Made by a program: the position numbers and the translations under genes. A stretch of 64,000 nt of DNA from Catalinimonas alkaloidigena. Lineage in GTDB: Bacteria; Bacteroidota; Bacteroidia; Cytophagales; Flexibacteraceae. Positions 9,305 through 16,699 of this stretch are shown piece after piece. The stretch is from assembly GCF_900100765.1 (NCBI RefSeq), contig NZ_FNFO01000006.1, positions 296,225-360,224 on the forward strand, written 5' to 3'. The stretch's first letter is position 1; each line of letters starts with the position of its first letter. The notes below the pieces were generated by a model. The model ran no database searches, was not told the DNA's origin, and worked only from the letters and a program-made list of their open reading frames with translations.

Positions 9305-9312
9305 TAAATTTG
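9305..9312 (+). promoter_or_regulatory. Bacteroidota -7 box (TAAATTTG) for the glutaryl-CoA dehydrogenase gene
   Basis: TAAATTTG fits TAnnTTTG exactly and ends 32 bases before the ATG at 9345. That is the same spacing as other boxes in this window. No good -33 TTG is visible. Confidence 0.5.
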
Positions 9313-9344
9313 AGCATAGATTGAGCTAATTCCAACTCTGCCGC

Positions 9345-10562
9345 ATGATTCCTACACAAACACCTGATACCCAGCGCACTCGCAAGGCCCCAGACCTGTT
9401 TGAGTCGCCGGATTTTTACGACCTCGACGATCTGCTGACCGACGAGCACAAGCTGATTCGCAGCACGATGCGCGAGTTTGTGAAACGTGAAATTTCGCCC
9501 ATCATCGAAGATTGTGCCGAGCGTGCCCACTTCCCCTACGAGATCGTGCGCAAGTTTGGAGAGATCGGTGCCTTCGGCCCTACCATTCCGACGGAATACG
9601 GCGGCGGCGGACTCGATTACATTGCCTACGGGCTCATCATGCAGGAAATCGAACGCGGCGACTCGGGCATGCGCTCCACGGCGTCGGTGCAGGGGTCGCT
9701 CGTGATGTTCCCGATCTACGAATTTGGCTCGGAAGCACAGCGGCAGAAATACCTTCCCAAACTGGCCTCGGGCGAGTGGCTCGGCTGTTTCGGTCTGACC
9801 GAACCCGACCACGGCTCCAACCCCGGCGGCATGCGCTCTACGCTGCGCGACGCCGGCGACCATTACGTGTTGAACGGCAGCAAGATGTGGATCTCCAACT
9901 CGCCCAAAGCAGACGTGGCGGTCGTTTGGGCCAAAGACGACAACGGACGCATCAAAGGGGTGATTGTGGAGAAAGGCATGGAAGGCTTTTCGGCGCCGGA
10001 AATCCACGGCAAGTGGTCGCTCCGCGCCAGCATCACCGGCGAACTGGTCTTCGACAACGTTAAAATCCCGAAAGAAAACGTCCTGCCCGGCAAAGACGGC
10101 CTCGGTGCACCGCTCAAATGCCTCGACTCCGCCCGGTATGGCATTGCCTGGGGGGCACTAGGCGCGGCGATGGACTGTTACGACACGGCCCGCCGCTACG
10201 CGCTGGAACGCCATCAGTTCGGCAAACCCATTGCATCGTTCCAACTGGTGCAGAAGAAGCTTTCGGAAATGCTGACCGAAATTACCAAAGGGCAACTGCT
10301 GGTGCTGCGCCTCGGCCAACTGAAAAATGCCGGAAAAGCCACCACGGCGCAGGTCTCGATGGCGAAACGCAACAACGTGGAGATCGCGCTGAACATCGCC
10401 CGCGAAGCCCGGCAAATCCTCGGCGGCATGGGCATCACGAACGATTACCCCATCATGCGCCACATGATGAACCTGGAATCGGTTGTGACCTATGAAGGTA
10501 CGCACGACATCCACCTGCTCATTCTCGGTCAGGAAATCACCGGCATCCAGGCCTTTAAATAA
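9345..10562 (+). CDS. gcdH: Glutaryl-CoA dehydrogenase-like acyl-CoA dehydrogenase
   Basis: This 405-residue flavoenzyme of the acyl-CoA dehydrogenase fold should oxidise and decarboxylate glutaryl-CoA to crotonyl-CoA (Lys/Trp degradation). The segment SGMRSTASVQGSLVM followed by FGSEAQRQKYLPKLASGEWL and GCFGLTEPDHGSNP closely follows known glutaryl-CoA dehydrogenases, including the Arg (in SGMRS) that in the human enzyme contacts the substrate carboxylate. The catalytic Glu is in TYEGTHDIH near the C-terminus. FAD-contact segments WISNSPKAD and QILGGMGITNDYPI are present. Length is normal. It is transcribed away from tryptophan dioxygenase. Another short-chain acyl-CoA substrate is possible but less likely given the motif match. 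Confidence 0.88.
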   Translation: MIPTQTPDTQRTRKAPDLFESPDFYDLDDLLTDEHKLIRSTMREFVKREISPIIEDCAERAHFPYEIVRKFGEIGAFGPTIPTEYGGGGLDYIAYGLIMQEIERGDSGMRSTASVQGSLVMFPIYEFGSEAQRQKYLPKLASGEWLGCFGLTEPDHGSNPGGMRSTLRDAGDHYVLNGSKMWISNSPKADVAVVWAKDDNGRIKGVIVEKGMEGFSAPEIHGKWSLRASITGELVFDNVKIPKENVLPGKDGLGAPLKCLDSARYGIAWGALGAAMDCYDTARRYALERHQFGKPIASFQLVQKKLSEMLTEITKGQLLVLRLGQLKNAGKATTAQVSMAKRNNVEIALNIAREARQILGGMGITNDYPIMRHMMNLESVVTYEGTHDIHLLILGQEITGIQAFK

Positions 10563-10630
10563 GTGCATCGGCGCGGCGCGCTGGTCGGTGAGCAGTTTTC
10601 GGTAGCCAGGCGGCAGGTGGTGGTGCATCG

Positions 10631-10663
10631 GATGCACTACCTCGGCGAGAACATCGACCAGAA
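10631..10663 (+). repeat. Intergenic fragment matching a phosphoglucomutase coding segment
   Basis: Bases 10631-10663 match 13574-13606 inside the phosphoglucomutase gene at 31 of 33 positions. Read in the mutase frame, the fragment gives MHYLGENIDQK (residues 197-207 of the mutase), and every difference, including the third base of the last codon, is synonymous. The mini-frame starting at 10632 stops at 10682 after 16 codons. It looks like a relic of a homologous coding sequence rather than a gene. Confidence 0.6.
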
Positions 10664-10776
10664 AACAGCGGGCCGCGTATGAAAACGTGAGCGCGGAACA
10701 GAACATGAGACGCACGCTTCACTTTCAACGCTGAGCTTTACACGTTTCAACTCCTAACCCAATCACCCACTCCCCT

Positions 10777-11067
10777 ATGCCCCAGTTCATTGTAACGGCC
10801 CACGATTACACCGACCCGCAGGCGCTGGAACGCCGCATGTCCGTGCGCGAAGCTCATCTGGAAAATGTTCGCAAGCTGAAAGCCGACGGCAAGTTTGTGA
10901 TTGGGGGCGCAACGCTGGATGCGGAAGGCAAGATGAACGGCTCCGTGGCCATTTTCGACTTTCCGACGCAGGAAGAGCTGGAAGCTTTTCTGAGCACCGA
11001 CCCCTACGTGGCGGGGCGCGTCTGGGAAACGTACGAGATCAAACCTTACCGGGTCGCCAACGTCTGA
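10777..11067 (+). CDS. YciI family protein
   Basis: This 96-residue protein has the ferredoxin-like alpha/beta fold of the YciI family: FIVTAHDYTDPQALERRMSV (His near the conserved position), REAHLENVRKLKADGKFVIGGAT, and SVAIFDFPTQEELEAFLSTDPYV with the characteristic Asp-Pro-Tyr end. The GGA and TDPYV segments form the putative active-site pocket. These are small soluble proteins of unclear catalytic role. The gene stands alone, with a degenerate AAC-rich leader just upstream. Confidence 0.88.
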   Translation: MPQFIVTAHDYTDPQALERRMSVREAHLENVRKLKADGKFVIGGATLDAEGKMNGSVAIFDFPTQEELEAFLSTDPYVAGRVWETYEIKPYRVANV

Positions 11068-11086
11068 GCCATCCGCCCGCTTTTCA

Positions 11087-12172
11087 TCACCGTCCGTTGG
11101 TATCGGGCTGGTGCATCATCAGGGATTCGATCACCCGGGCCACCGAATCAGGGGCCGTCTTTTCGACCAGGTAGGCGTGTGGGCCGTTCGGATCGTCACG
11201 CCAGCCGTTGCTGCCGTCGGGTTGGGACACAAAATACCCCCGCTGCACCCGATAGAACGGCGCAGGGCTCATCACGGCGGCCAGCGTTGCCGTCTGATCC
11301 CAACTCATCCGCCCGGCCGAATCTTCTTCGGCCAGTGGCATGCTGATGGCAAAGGCATGGCGCACAGGGCTTTCGGCCGGACCATCGGCCACCAACCGCA
11401 GGCCCGTTTTGACGCGTTGCCCGATTTCGAACCCGCTGAACAGAATCGGCGTCGGCCAGTGCTCGATTGCTTCGCGCGCGGCCGTCGAGTCCGTGTAGAC
11501 GTTGAACTCCCGCCCTTCGGGAAAGCGCCCGGCCATGGCCACCCATTGTTTTACTTTTTGTTTGACCAAAGCTTCGCCCGGCAACGGCGACAGCGAATCG
11601 GGAGCTGACTGGAGGAGGTCACGCAGGTTGGTCAGAAAACCGACGGAGACGATGATGACGCTGGTATCGGGCTGGGCTGACAGCACGCGGCGGTAGAGCG
11701 TAACGGCATCTGACACCTCGCCGGTGGAGGCGACGGCATGCGGATAGTGGGCCACCAGCGTATCGGGCCAGTACTGGACAGCGCCCAAGTTGACACTGCC
11801 CGCCGGCGGCGCGCCGATCGGCAAATCCGGACGGCCAAAATAGGTATTGAGTACGTCGATGCTGGGCGCTACCAGCGGATGCCGGTTGGAGGCCACCGTC
11901 GCCAAAATGCGTACGCGTCCCTGGTCGGCCAGCGCATGCAACAGCGCCAGAGCACCCACGTCGTCGTAATCGGGACCAAAGTCGGTATCGAAAATCACGG
12001 ACACCGGCGCGGCGGTATCGGAGGCGACGTCAGGGGTAGTGGCACGGTCCTGCGGCTTTCCGGAGGGCTGGCAAGCGATGCCTGCCAACACACCGGAAAG
12101 CGCAAGCCAGTACGGCACGGGCCGGAAAAAACGTGATTTACTCAACCTGCCAGACCACTTCTTTGGTACCAC
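11087..12172 (-). CDS. Nucleoside hydrolase-like lipoprotein (IUNH family)
   Basis: This ~361-residue protein has a lipoprotein signal (hydrophobic core then LAGIAC). After a Thr/Ala linker comes the inosine-uridine nucleoside hydrolase signature FDTDFGPDYDDVGALALLHAL, the Asp cluster that binds calcium. ATVASNRH, VGFLTNLRDLL, FPEGREFNVYTDSTAA and a C-terminal MSWDQTATLAAV segment also follow the family. It probably cleaves ribonucleosides or similar N-glycosides in the periplasm. The start is uncertain: the GTG at 12172 overlaps the upstream gene by 35 bases, and a TTG about 27 bases further in is an alternative. The gene is translationally coupled to 12138-12560. Confidence 0.82.
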   Translation of the reverse strand: MVPKKWSGRLSKSRFFRPVPYWLALSGVLAGIACQPSGKPQDRATTPDVASDTAAPVSVIFDTDFGPDYDDVGALALLHALADQGRVRILATVASNRHPLVAPSIDVLNTYFGRPDLPIGAPPAGSVNLGAVQYWPDTLVAHYPHAVASTGEVSDAVTLYRRVLSAQPDTSVIIVSVGFLTNLRDLLQSAPDSLSPLPGEALVKQKVKQWVAMAGRFPEGREFNVYTDSTAAREAIEHWPTPILFSGFEIGQRVKTGLRLVADGPAESPVRHAFAISMPLAEEDSAGRMSWDQTATLAAVMSPAPFYRVQRGYFVSQPDGSNGWRDDPNGPHAYLVEKTAPDSVARVIESLMMHQPDTNGR

Positions 12173-12560
12173 TTTTCGTCAGCAGCAGGATTCGTGTCGG
12201 GTTGGGCACCAGCACCAATCGGGTGATCATATTGGGATAGTCGTCGGCGTCTACCAGCACGCCTTCGTTCTGGCTGACGTCGTAGGTAGGCTTGCCGTTA
12301 CGCTTTTCTTTGGTTTTCTGGTACTTTTTCGCCAGGTAAGCGATGGGCAGCAGCACGTCGTTGTCAGGGCAAAATTCGTCGTGTACTACATGAAAAGCTT
12401 CTTCGAGGTAGGTCCCGTAGTGACTCAGAAATTCGTCTTCCATCTGATGGAGCTCGTCTTCCACTTCGTCGTAGCGCTCGTCGTTATACTGCATCTGGCT
12501 CAGTTCTGTTTTTTTCTCCACCAGCGCTATCAGGTCGTTGTCGAGCTGATTGGTATTCAT
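12138..12560 (-). CDS. Conserved hypothetical protein, acidic and helical
   Basis: This 140-residue soluble protein has no family I recognise. The first ~75 residues are strongly helical and acidic (LIALVEKKTELSQMQ, YDEVEDELHQMEDEF), suggesting a coiled coil. The second half is beta-rich (RLVLVPNPTRILLLT) and ends TKEVVWQVE. The ATG at 12560 was chosen over a TTG at 12590; it lies 55 bases downstream of a TATTTTTG box. Its end overlaps the start of the nucleoside hydrolase gene, so the two are co-transcribed. Confidence 0.7.
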   Translation of the reverse strand: MNTNQLDNDLIALVEKKTELSQMQYNDERYDEVEDELHQMEDEFLSHYGTYLEEAFHVVHDEFCPDNDVLLPIAYLAKKYQKTKEKRNGKPTYDVSQNEGVLVDADDYPNMITRLVLVPNPTRILLLTKSGTKEVVWQVE

Positions 12561-12615
12561 ATATATTCCAAATAGGGTTACAAAATACAAAGCTGAAAAT
12601 ACTACCGCATCTTTG

Positions 12616-12623
12616 CAAAAATA
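12616..12623 (-). promoter_or_regulatory. Bacteroidota -7 box (TATTTTTG) for 12138-12560
   Basis: The minus-strand octamer fits TAnnTTTG exactly, 55 bases before the ATG at 12560. No clear -33 element is visible. Confidence 0.4.
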
Positions 12624-12785
12624 TTTCTGCCCAGCGGCCGAAAACCGCCCACCAACCGTCGTCGTGGGCCGTTGGGCTGGTGCAGACAGCGGTGGCTTTT
12701 CCCGTCATGTGCGTTCCAGCAACGGCGCCCCGAGCAAGATTTTGCGGTTTAGCGGGCGTGCTGTGAATTATCTAAAAAATGAAAT

Positions 12786-12793
12786 TAAGTTTG
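12786..12793 (+). promoter_or_regulatory. Bacteroidota -7 box (TAAGTTTG), probable phosphoglucomutase promoter
   Basis: TAAGTTTG fits the consensus exactly. A CTG (12761-12763) lies 22 bases upstream, in place of the -33 TTG. It would give a leader of about 190 bases. Confidence 0.42.
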
Positions 12794-12986
12794 TGAGGCG
12801 CCACCTGCCGCCGCAACGAGCACACCGCGCCCCGCCGCCCAGGCCGTAGAACGATGAAAAGAAGCCGGACCCGAAGGTTAACTCTGCGCTCCTTTCCACG
12901 TTCAACCTTACACCTGTCGGCTGCAAAACAGCACACAACCCTTTAACCAACACGTACTAAACCCAATAACAGAATAACTGATCGAC

Positions 12987-14717
12987 ATGGATATGACCAC
13001 GCAAAGCCGCGTAGACCAATGGCTTCACGGCGCTTACGACGAAGAGTCCAAACGGCAGATCCGCTCCCTGATGGAGCGCGGCTCTGAAAAAGACCTGATC
13101 GATGCATTTTACAAAGACCTGGAATTTGGCACCGGCGGGCTTCGCGGCCTGATGGGCCCCGGTACCAACCGCATGAACCGCTACACGGTCGGCATGGCCA
13201 CCCAGGGGTTGTTCAACTACCTGGCGAAAAGCTTTCCCGGCGAAACCATCAAGGTGGCCATCGCCCACGACAGCCGCAACAACAGCGACTACTTCGCCCG
13301 CGTGACGGCCGACGTCTTCACGGCCAACGGCGCCGAGGTCTACTTTTTCCGCGAGTTGCGCCCCACGCCGGAGCTGTCGTTTTCGATTCGTGAGCTGGGC
13401 TGTCACAGCGGCGTGGTCATCACGGCTTCGCACAACCCCAAGGAATACAACGGCTACAAAGCCTACTGGCAGGACGGCGCGCAGATGGTGGCACCGCACG
13501 ACAAGAACGTGATCGCGGAGGTGAAAAACATCAAAGATCCGGGCGACGTGAAGTTTACGGGCGACGAGTCAAAGATGCATTACCTCGGCGAAAACATCGA
13601 CCAGAAGTACCTCGACCGCATTGCCGGCCTTTCGGTATTTCCGGACGTGATTCAACGGCAGAAAGATCTGAGCATCGTGTACACGCCCATCCATGGCACC
13701 GGCATCACGATGGTCCCCAAGGTGCTGGCGCGCGTCGGTTTTACGAACGTACACGTGGTGGAAGAACAGGCGCAACCCGACGGCAACTTCCCGACGGTGA
13801 TTTACCCCAACCCCGAAGAGTCGGAAGCGATGAGCATGGCCGTAACCAAGGCCAAAAACCTGAACGCCGACCTGGTTATGGCGACCGACCCCGACTCGGA
13901 CCGCGTGGGCGCCGCCGCGAAAAACCACAAAGGCGAGTGGCAACTGCTGAACGGCAACCAGACCGCCTCCCTCATTTTCTACTACCTACTGGAAGCCTGG
14001 CAACAGGCCGGCAAGCTGGAAGGACGCGAGTACATCGTGAAAACCGTCGTGACGACCGACCTGCTGGCCGACGTGGCGCGTCACTACGGGGTGGAGGTCT
14101 ACGACGTGCTGACCGGGTTCAAGTTCATTGCCGCCATCATGAAGGAAAACGAAGGCAAGAAGACCTTCATCGCGGGGGGCGAAGAGAGCTACGGCTACCT
14201 GGTGGGCGATTTTGTGCGCGACAAAGACGCCATCATCTCCTGCGCCATGATTGCCGAAGTAACGGCCTACGCCAAAGATAAAAACCTCAGCCTGTTTGAT
14301 CTGCTGCTGGAGATCTACATGAAATTCGGTTTCTACAAAGAGAAGCTGATTTCGCTGACCCGGAAGGGCAAAGAAGGCGCGGAAGAGATTCAGCAGATGA
14401 TGGCCGACCTGCGGGCCAACCCGCCGGAAACCATCAACGGGTCGAAGCTGGTGCGCCTGATCGACTACGAAATGGACCAGGACCGCAACCTGCTGACGGG
14501 CGAAACCCGCCCCACCGGCCTGCCGAAGTCGAACGTGTTGCAGTTCATCACCGAAGACGGCAGCAAAATTTCGGCACGCCCGTCGGGCACCGAACCCAAG
14601 ATCAAGTTTTATTTCAGCGTCCGCGAAAAACTGGAAAGCCGCGATGCGTACGAGCAGGTCTCCAAGCAGCTCGACGACCGCGTTCAGGGCATCATCGACA
14701 GCATGAAGCTCCACTAA
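12987..14717 (+). CDS. pgm: Phosphoglucomutase/phosphomannomutase (alpha-D-phosphohexomutase)
   Basis: This 576-residue cytoplasmic enzyme interconverts hexose 1- and 6-phosphates. All four signature loops are present: the phosphoserine loop TASHNPKEYNGYKAYW, the magnesium loop ATDPDSDRVG, the sugar-binding loop GGEESYGYLVGDF and the phosphate-binding loop SARPSGTEPKIKFYF. The N-terminal FGTGGLRGLMGPGTNRMNRYTVG is typical of the long phospho-sugar mutases of Bacteroidota. The gene is monocistronic, with a strong terminator 25 bases downstream shared with the convergent cold-shock gene. Residues 197-207 are echoed in an intergenic fragment at 10631-10663. Confidence 0.95.
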   Translation: MDMTTQSRVDQWLHGAYDEESKRQIRSLMERGSEKDLIDAFYKDLEFGTGGLRGLMGPGTNRMNRYTVGMATQGLFNYLAKSFPGETIKVAIAHDSRNNSDYFARVTADVFTANGAEVYFFRELRPTPELSFSIRELGCHSGVVITASHNPKEYNGYKAYWQDGAQMVAPHDKNVIAEVKNIKDPGDVKFTGDESKMHYLGENIDQKYLDRIAGLSVFPDVIQRQKDLSIVYTPIHGTGITMVPKVLARVGFTNVHVVEEQAQPDGNFPTVIYPNPEESEAMSMAVTKAKNLNADLVMATDPDSDRVGAAAKNHKGEWQLLNGNQTASLIFYYLLEAWQQAGKLEGREYIVKTVVTTDLLADVARHYGVEVYDVLTGFKFIAAIMKENEGKKTFIAGGEESYGYLVGDFVRDKDAIISCAMIAEVTAYAKDKNLSLFDLLLEIYMKFGFYKEKLISLTRKGKEGAEEIQQMMADLRANPPETINGSKLVRLIDYEMDQDRNLLTGETRPTGLPKSNVLQFITEDGSKISARPSGTEPKIKFYFSVREKLESRDAYEQVSKQLDDRVQGIIDSMKLH

Positions 14718-14742
14718 AGCAGGTGCTACAAGCCGAAAAACG

Positions 14743-14775
14743 AAAAATCCCCGGTGGTCCAGACCGGGGATTTTT
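14743..14775. terminator. Bidirectional intrinsic terminator
   Basis: AAAAATCCCCGGT (14743-14755) pairs with ACCGGGGATTTTT (14763-14775) around a short loop, giving T-runs on both strands. It lies between the convergent phosphoglucomutase and cold-shock genes. Confidence 0.92.
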
Positions 14776-14854
14776 GTTACATACAAACTAACTTAAAAAA
14801 GGTGTTGTATCGTGTAAAGTGGTATTAGCTGTCTTCTAGAAGTTAAGCCGTTCG

Positions 14855-15049
14855 TTACGCAATCTTCTCAACATTAATCGCGTTCAAGCCCTTTTTCCCC
14901 TGCTTCAGGTCGTACGTGACACGATCGTTCTGCTGAATTTCGTGCACAAGGCCGCTGGAATGGACGAACACCTCTTCGTTTGATTCATCGGATACGATAA
15001 ACCCGTATCCTTTCTCACGATTAAAAAATTTTACTTTGCCGGTTTTCAT
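14855..15049 (-). CDS. Cold-shock domain protein
   Basis: The 64-residue protein is a single OB-fold cold-shock domain. It has RNP1 (KGYGFIVSD) and RNP2 (VFVHSSGL), the single-stranded nucleic acid contacts, preceded by TGKVKFFNREKGYG. Length and residues match the CspA family. The ~100-base AT-rich leader on the minus strand is long for this genome and may act as a temperature-responsive 5' UTR, as in other cspA-type genes (inference). A near-consensus TAACTTTA lies at 15086-15093. Confidence 0.95.
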   Translation of the reverse strand: MKTGKVKFFNREKGYGFIVSDESNEEVFVHSSGLVHEIQQNDRVTYDLKQGKKGLNAINVEKIA

Positions 15050-15246
15050 AAAATAATAGGTAAATAAATGATAAAAGACTAACGGTAAAGTTATTTGATT
15101 ACACTGAAATACAGATAAATCACGAAAATAAATTTACATATCCCCCTATTGACATGTAACAGATCAGGGCTTTCTGCGGCAATTTTTTTTCAGGGCCGTG
15201 CAACCTTCCTCCCCCGCCCTGCATCTTGGTGTTGAATTCGGAAACA

Positions 15247-15846
15247 ATGAAGCTGCGTTTTACTCGTACGGATCGCCAGTATACTCACGAGAAGGAGTTG
15301 GTACAAGACTGCCAAGCGGGCGTTCGGGCCGCCCAACGGCACCTGTACGAACACTACGCGCCGAAGATGCTGGTGGTTTGCCAACGTTACCTGCGCGACG
15401 ACTACGAAGCCGAAGACGCGCTGGTGCGGGGGTTTACGAAGGTGTTCCAACACCTGCATCAGTACGAAGGGAACGGCAGTTTCGAAGGGTGGATCCGCCG
15501 GATTATGGTAAACGAAGCGCTGATGCAACTGCGCAAAAGCCGCCTGATGTTTGTCCATACAGAAGTAGAAGCCCTACAGTACCAGCCGGACTACCGGACA
15601 GTCGACACCTCGCTGGAAGCCGAAGACCTGATGAACCTGGTCTGCCAGTTGCCCGACGGTTACCGCACGGTGTTCAACCTGTACGCCATCGAAGGCTATT
15701 CGCACAAAGAGATTGCCGACCAGCTCGGCATCTCGGAAAGTACCTCAAAATCGCAACTCAGTCGGGCGCGCGTTCTGTTGCAGGAATACCTGCGGAAAAG
15801 CGACCTGTACTCTAAAAAAAAAGCTAGCCATGCAAGAGAATCGTGA
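15247..15846 (+). CDS. ECF RNA polymerase sigma-70 factor
   Basis: This 199-residue sigma factor has region 2 (YEHYAPKMLVVCQRYLRDDYEAEDALVRGF, with the core-binding and -10 helices) and region 4 (LPDGYRTVFNLYAIEGYSHKEIADQLGIS, then STSKSQLSRAR, a helix-turn-helix for the -35 region). The ATG at 15247 is preferred to an upstream in-frame start. Its last codons overlap the start of the next gene by 17 bases, the classic sigma/anti-sigma coupling. A run of nine A residues (15814-15822) lies just before the overlap. Confidence 0.92.
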   Translation: MKLRFTRTDRQYTHEKELVQDCQAGVRAAQRHLYEHYAPKMLVVCQRYLRDDYEAEDALVRGFTKVFQHLHQYEGNGSFEGWIRRIMVNEALMQLRKSRLMFVHTEVEALQYQPDYRTVDTSLEAEDLMNLVCQLPDGYRTVFNLYAIEGYSHKEIADQLGISESTSKSQLSRARVLLQEYLRKSDLYSKKKASHARES

Positions 15847-16684
15847 CGAAGAACTGGATCGGCTGTTTGCCGACAAGCTAGCCCACCACACGCGTCGGCC
15901 CGCTCCCCACCTGTGGAATCGCCTGGAAGCTACGCTGGCCGATGAGAAATCGGCAGCCGTGGCCCCAGTGATGACCGCCGGGAAGCACCCGCGCTGGTGG
16001 TATGCCGCCGCCGCCGCCGTGCTGTTGCCCTTCTGTGTCTGGGTGGGCGTACAGACGTACCAAAACGCGTCGGACGGCGATCGGCTGGCGGGCACAACCG
16101 CTCCTACCGAAATGACGGACACCGCCACGGGGCTGGCCCATGCCGTGTTGCCCGGCGATACGGTAGCGACGGCCCTGCGCCCCCGGCTCCAAACCGCCCC
16201 GACGGTAGCGGTCCAGACCACAGTACCCGCGGCGGTTCCCTCGCCGCAACCGGCCACTGCGCCCGCGGCGGCGGCGGCACCTACACTGGCACAGCGCTCG
16301 GCCGGCACAAGGCAGCAAAACGCCCCGGTCACCGTTCCGGAAAAGACCCTTCAACCGTTCGAAATGCCGGCGCGGGAGCCCGAAGCCCTCGCCCTGACGG
16401 AAGAAGCGTCGGCCCCGGCCACGACCGAACGTGCTCCGGTAGAACCCCGCGCCACCGGCACTACGCTGGAAATCGAGGTGCGGCCGAGCCGGAGCGAAAA
16501 CGCTGGCTTGTTAGCACAGGCGGCTCCTGACGAGGATGCCACCGCGCAAGGCCTGGGCGGTGTGTTCCGGCAATTGAAAAAAGCCGCTCGCGGCGAAAAA
16601 GTTGAACTAAACCAAATCATTCCGATCGACAAAGAAGACTTGCTGGCGCACGTCCCGTTTCGGAAAGAAAAACACCAAGACTAA
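15830..16684 (+). CDS. Putative anti-sigma factor, single-pass membrane protein
   Basis: This 284-residue protein has a short cytoplasmic N-terminus (LDRLFADKLAHHTRRPAPHLWNRLEATL) that should bind the sigma factor, and one membrane helix at about 56-74. A long Ala/Pro/Thr-rich, low-complexity periplasmic region (residues 80-240) follows. The C-terminal ~45 residues (GGVFRQLKKAARGEKVELNQIIPIDKEDLLAHVPFRKEK) look more ordered. Position directly after and overlapping an ECF sigma gene is the main evidence; no zinc-anti-sigma motif is visible. It is followed after 15 bases by an acidic outer-membrane protein. Confidence 0.75.
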   Translation: MQENRDEELDRLFADKLAHHTRRPAPHLWNRLEATLADEKSAAVAPVMTAGKHPRWWYAAAAAVLLPFCVWVGVQTYQNASDGDRLAGTTAPTEMTDTATGLAHAVLPGDTVATALRPRLQTAPTVAVQTTVPAAVPSPQPATAPAAAAAPTLAQRSAGTRQQNAPVTVPEKTLQPFEMPAREPEALALTEEASAPATTERAPVEPRATGTTLEIEVRPSRSENAGLLAQAAPDEDATAQGLGGVFRQLKKAARGEKVELNQIIPIDKEDLLAHVPFRKEKHQD

Positions 16685-16699
16685 ACCAAGCTTAAACCC

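Larger units (their letters stand above)
12561..12986. other. Divergent intergenic region with two promoter candidates
   Basis: This 426-base stretch separates the minus-strand hypothetical gene from phosphoglucomutase. It carries a TATTTTTG box for the minus gene and TAAGTTTG for the plus gene, both listed separately. An AAC/CTTT-rich degenerate stretch occupies about 12880-12960 directly before the mutase ATG. No gene is supported. Confidence 0.6.

Noticed and set aside
15713..15829. Upstream extension of the anti-sigma frame into the sigma gene
   Set aside because: The ATG at 15830 gives the usual short overlap; the extension is the out-of-frame reading of sigma region 4.
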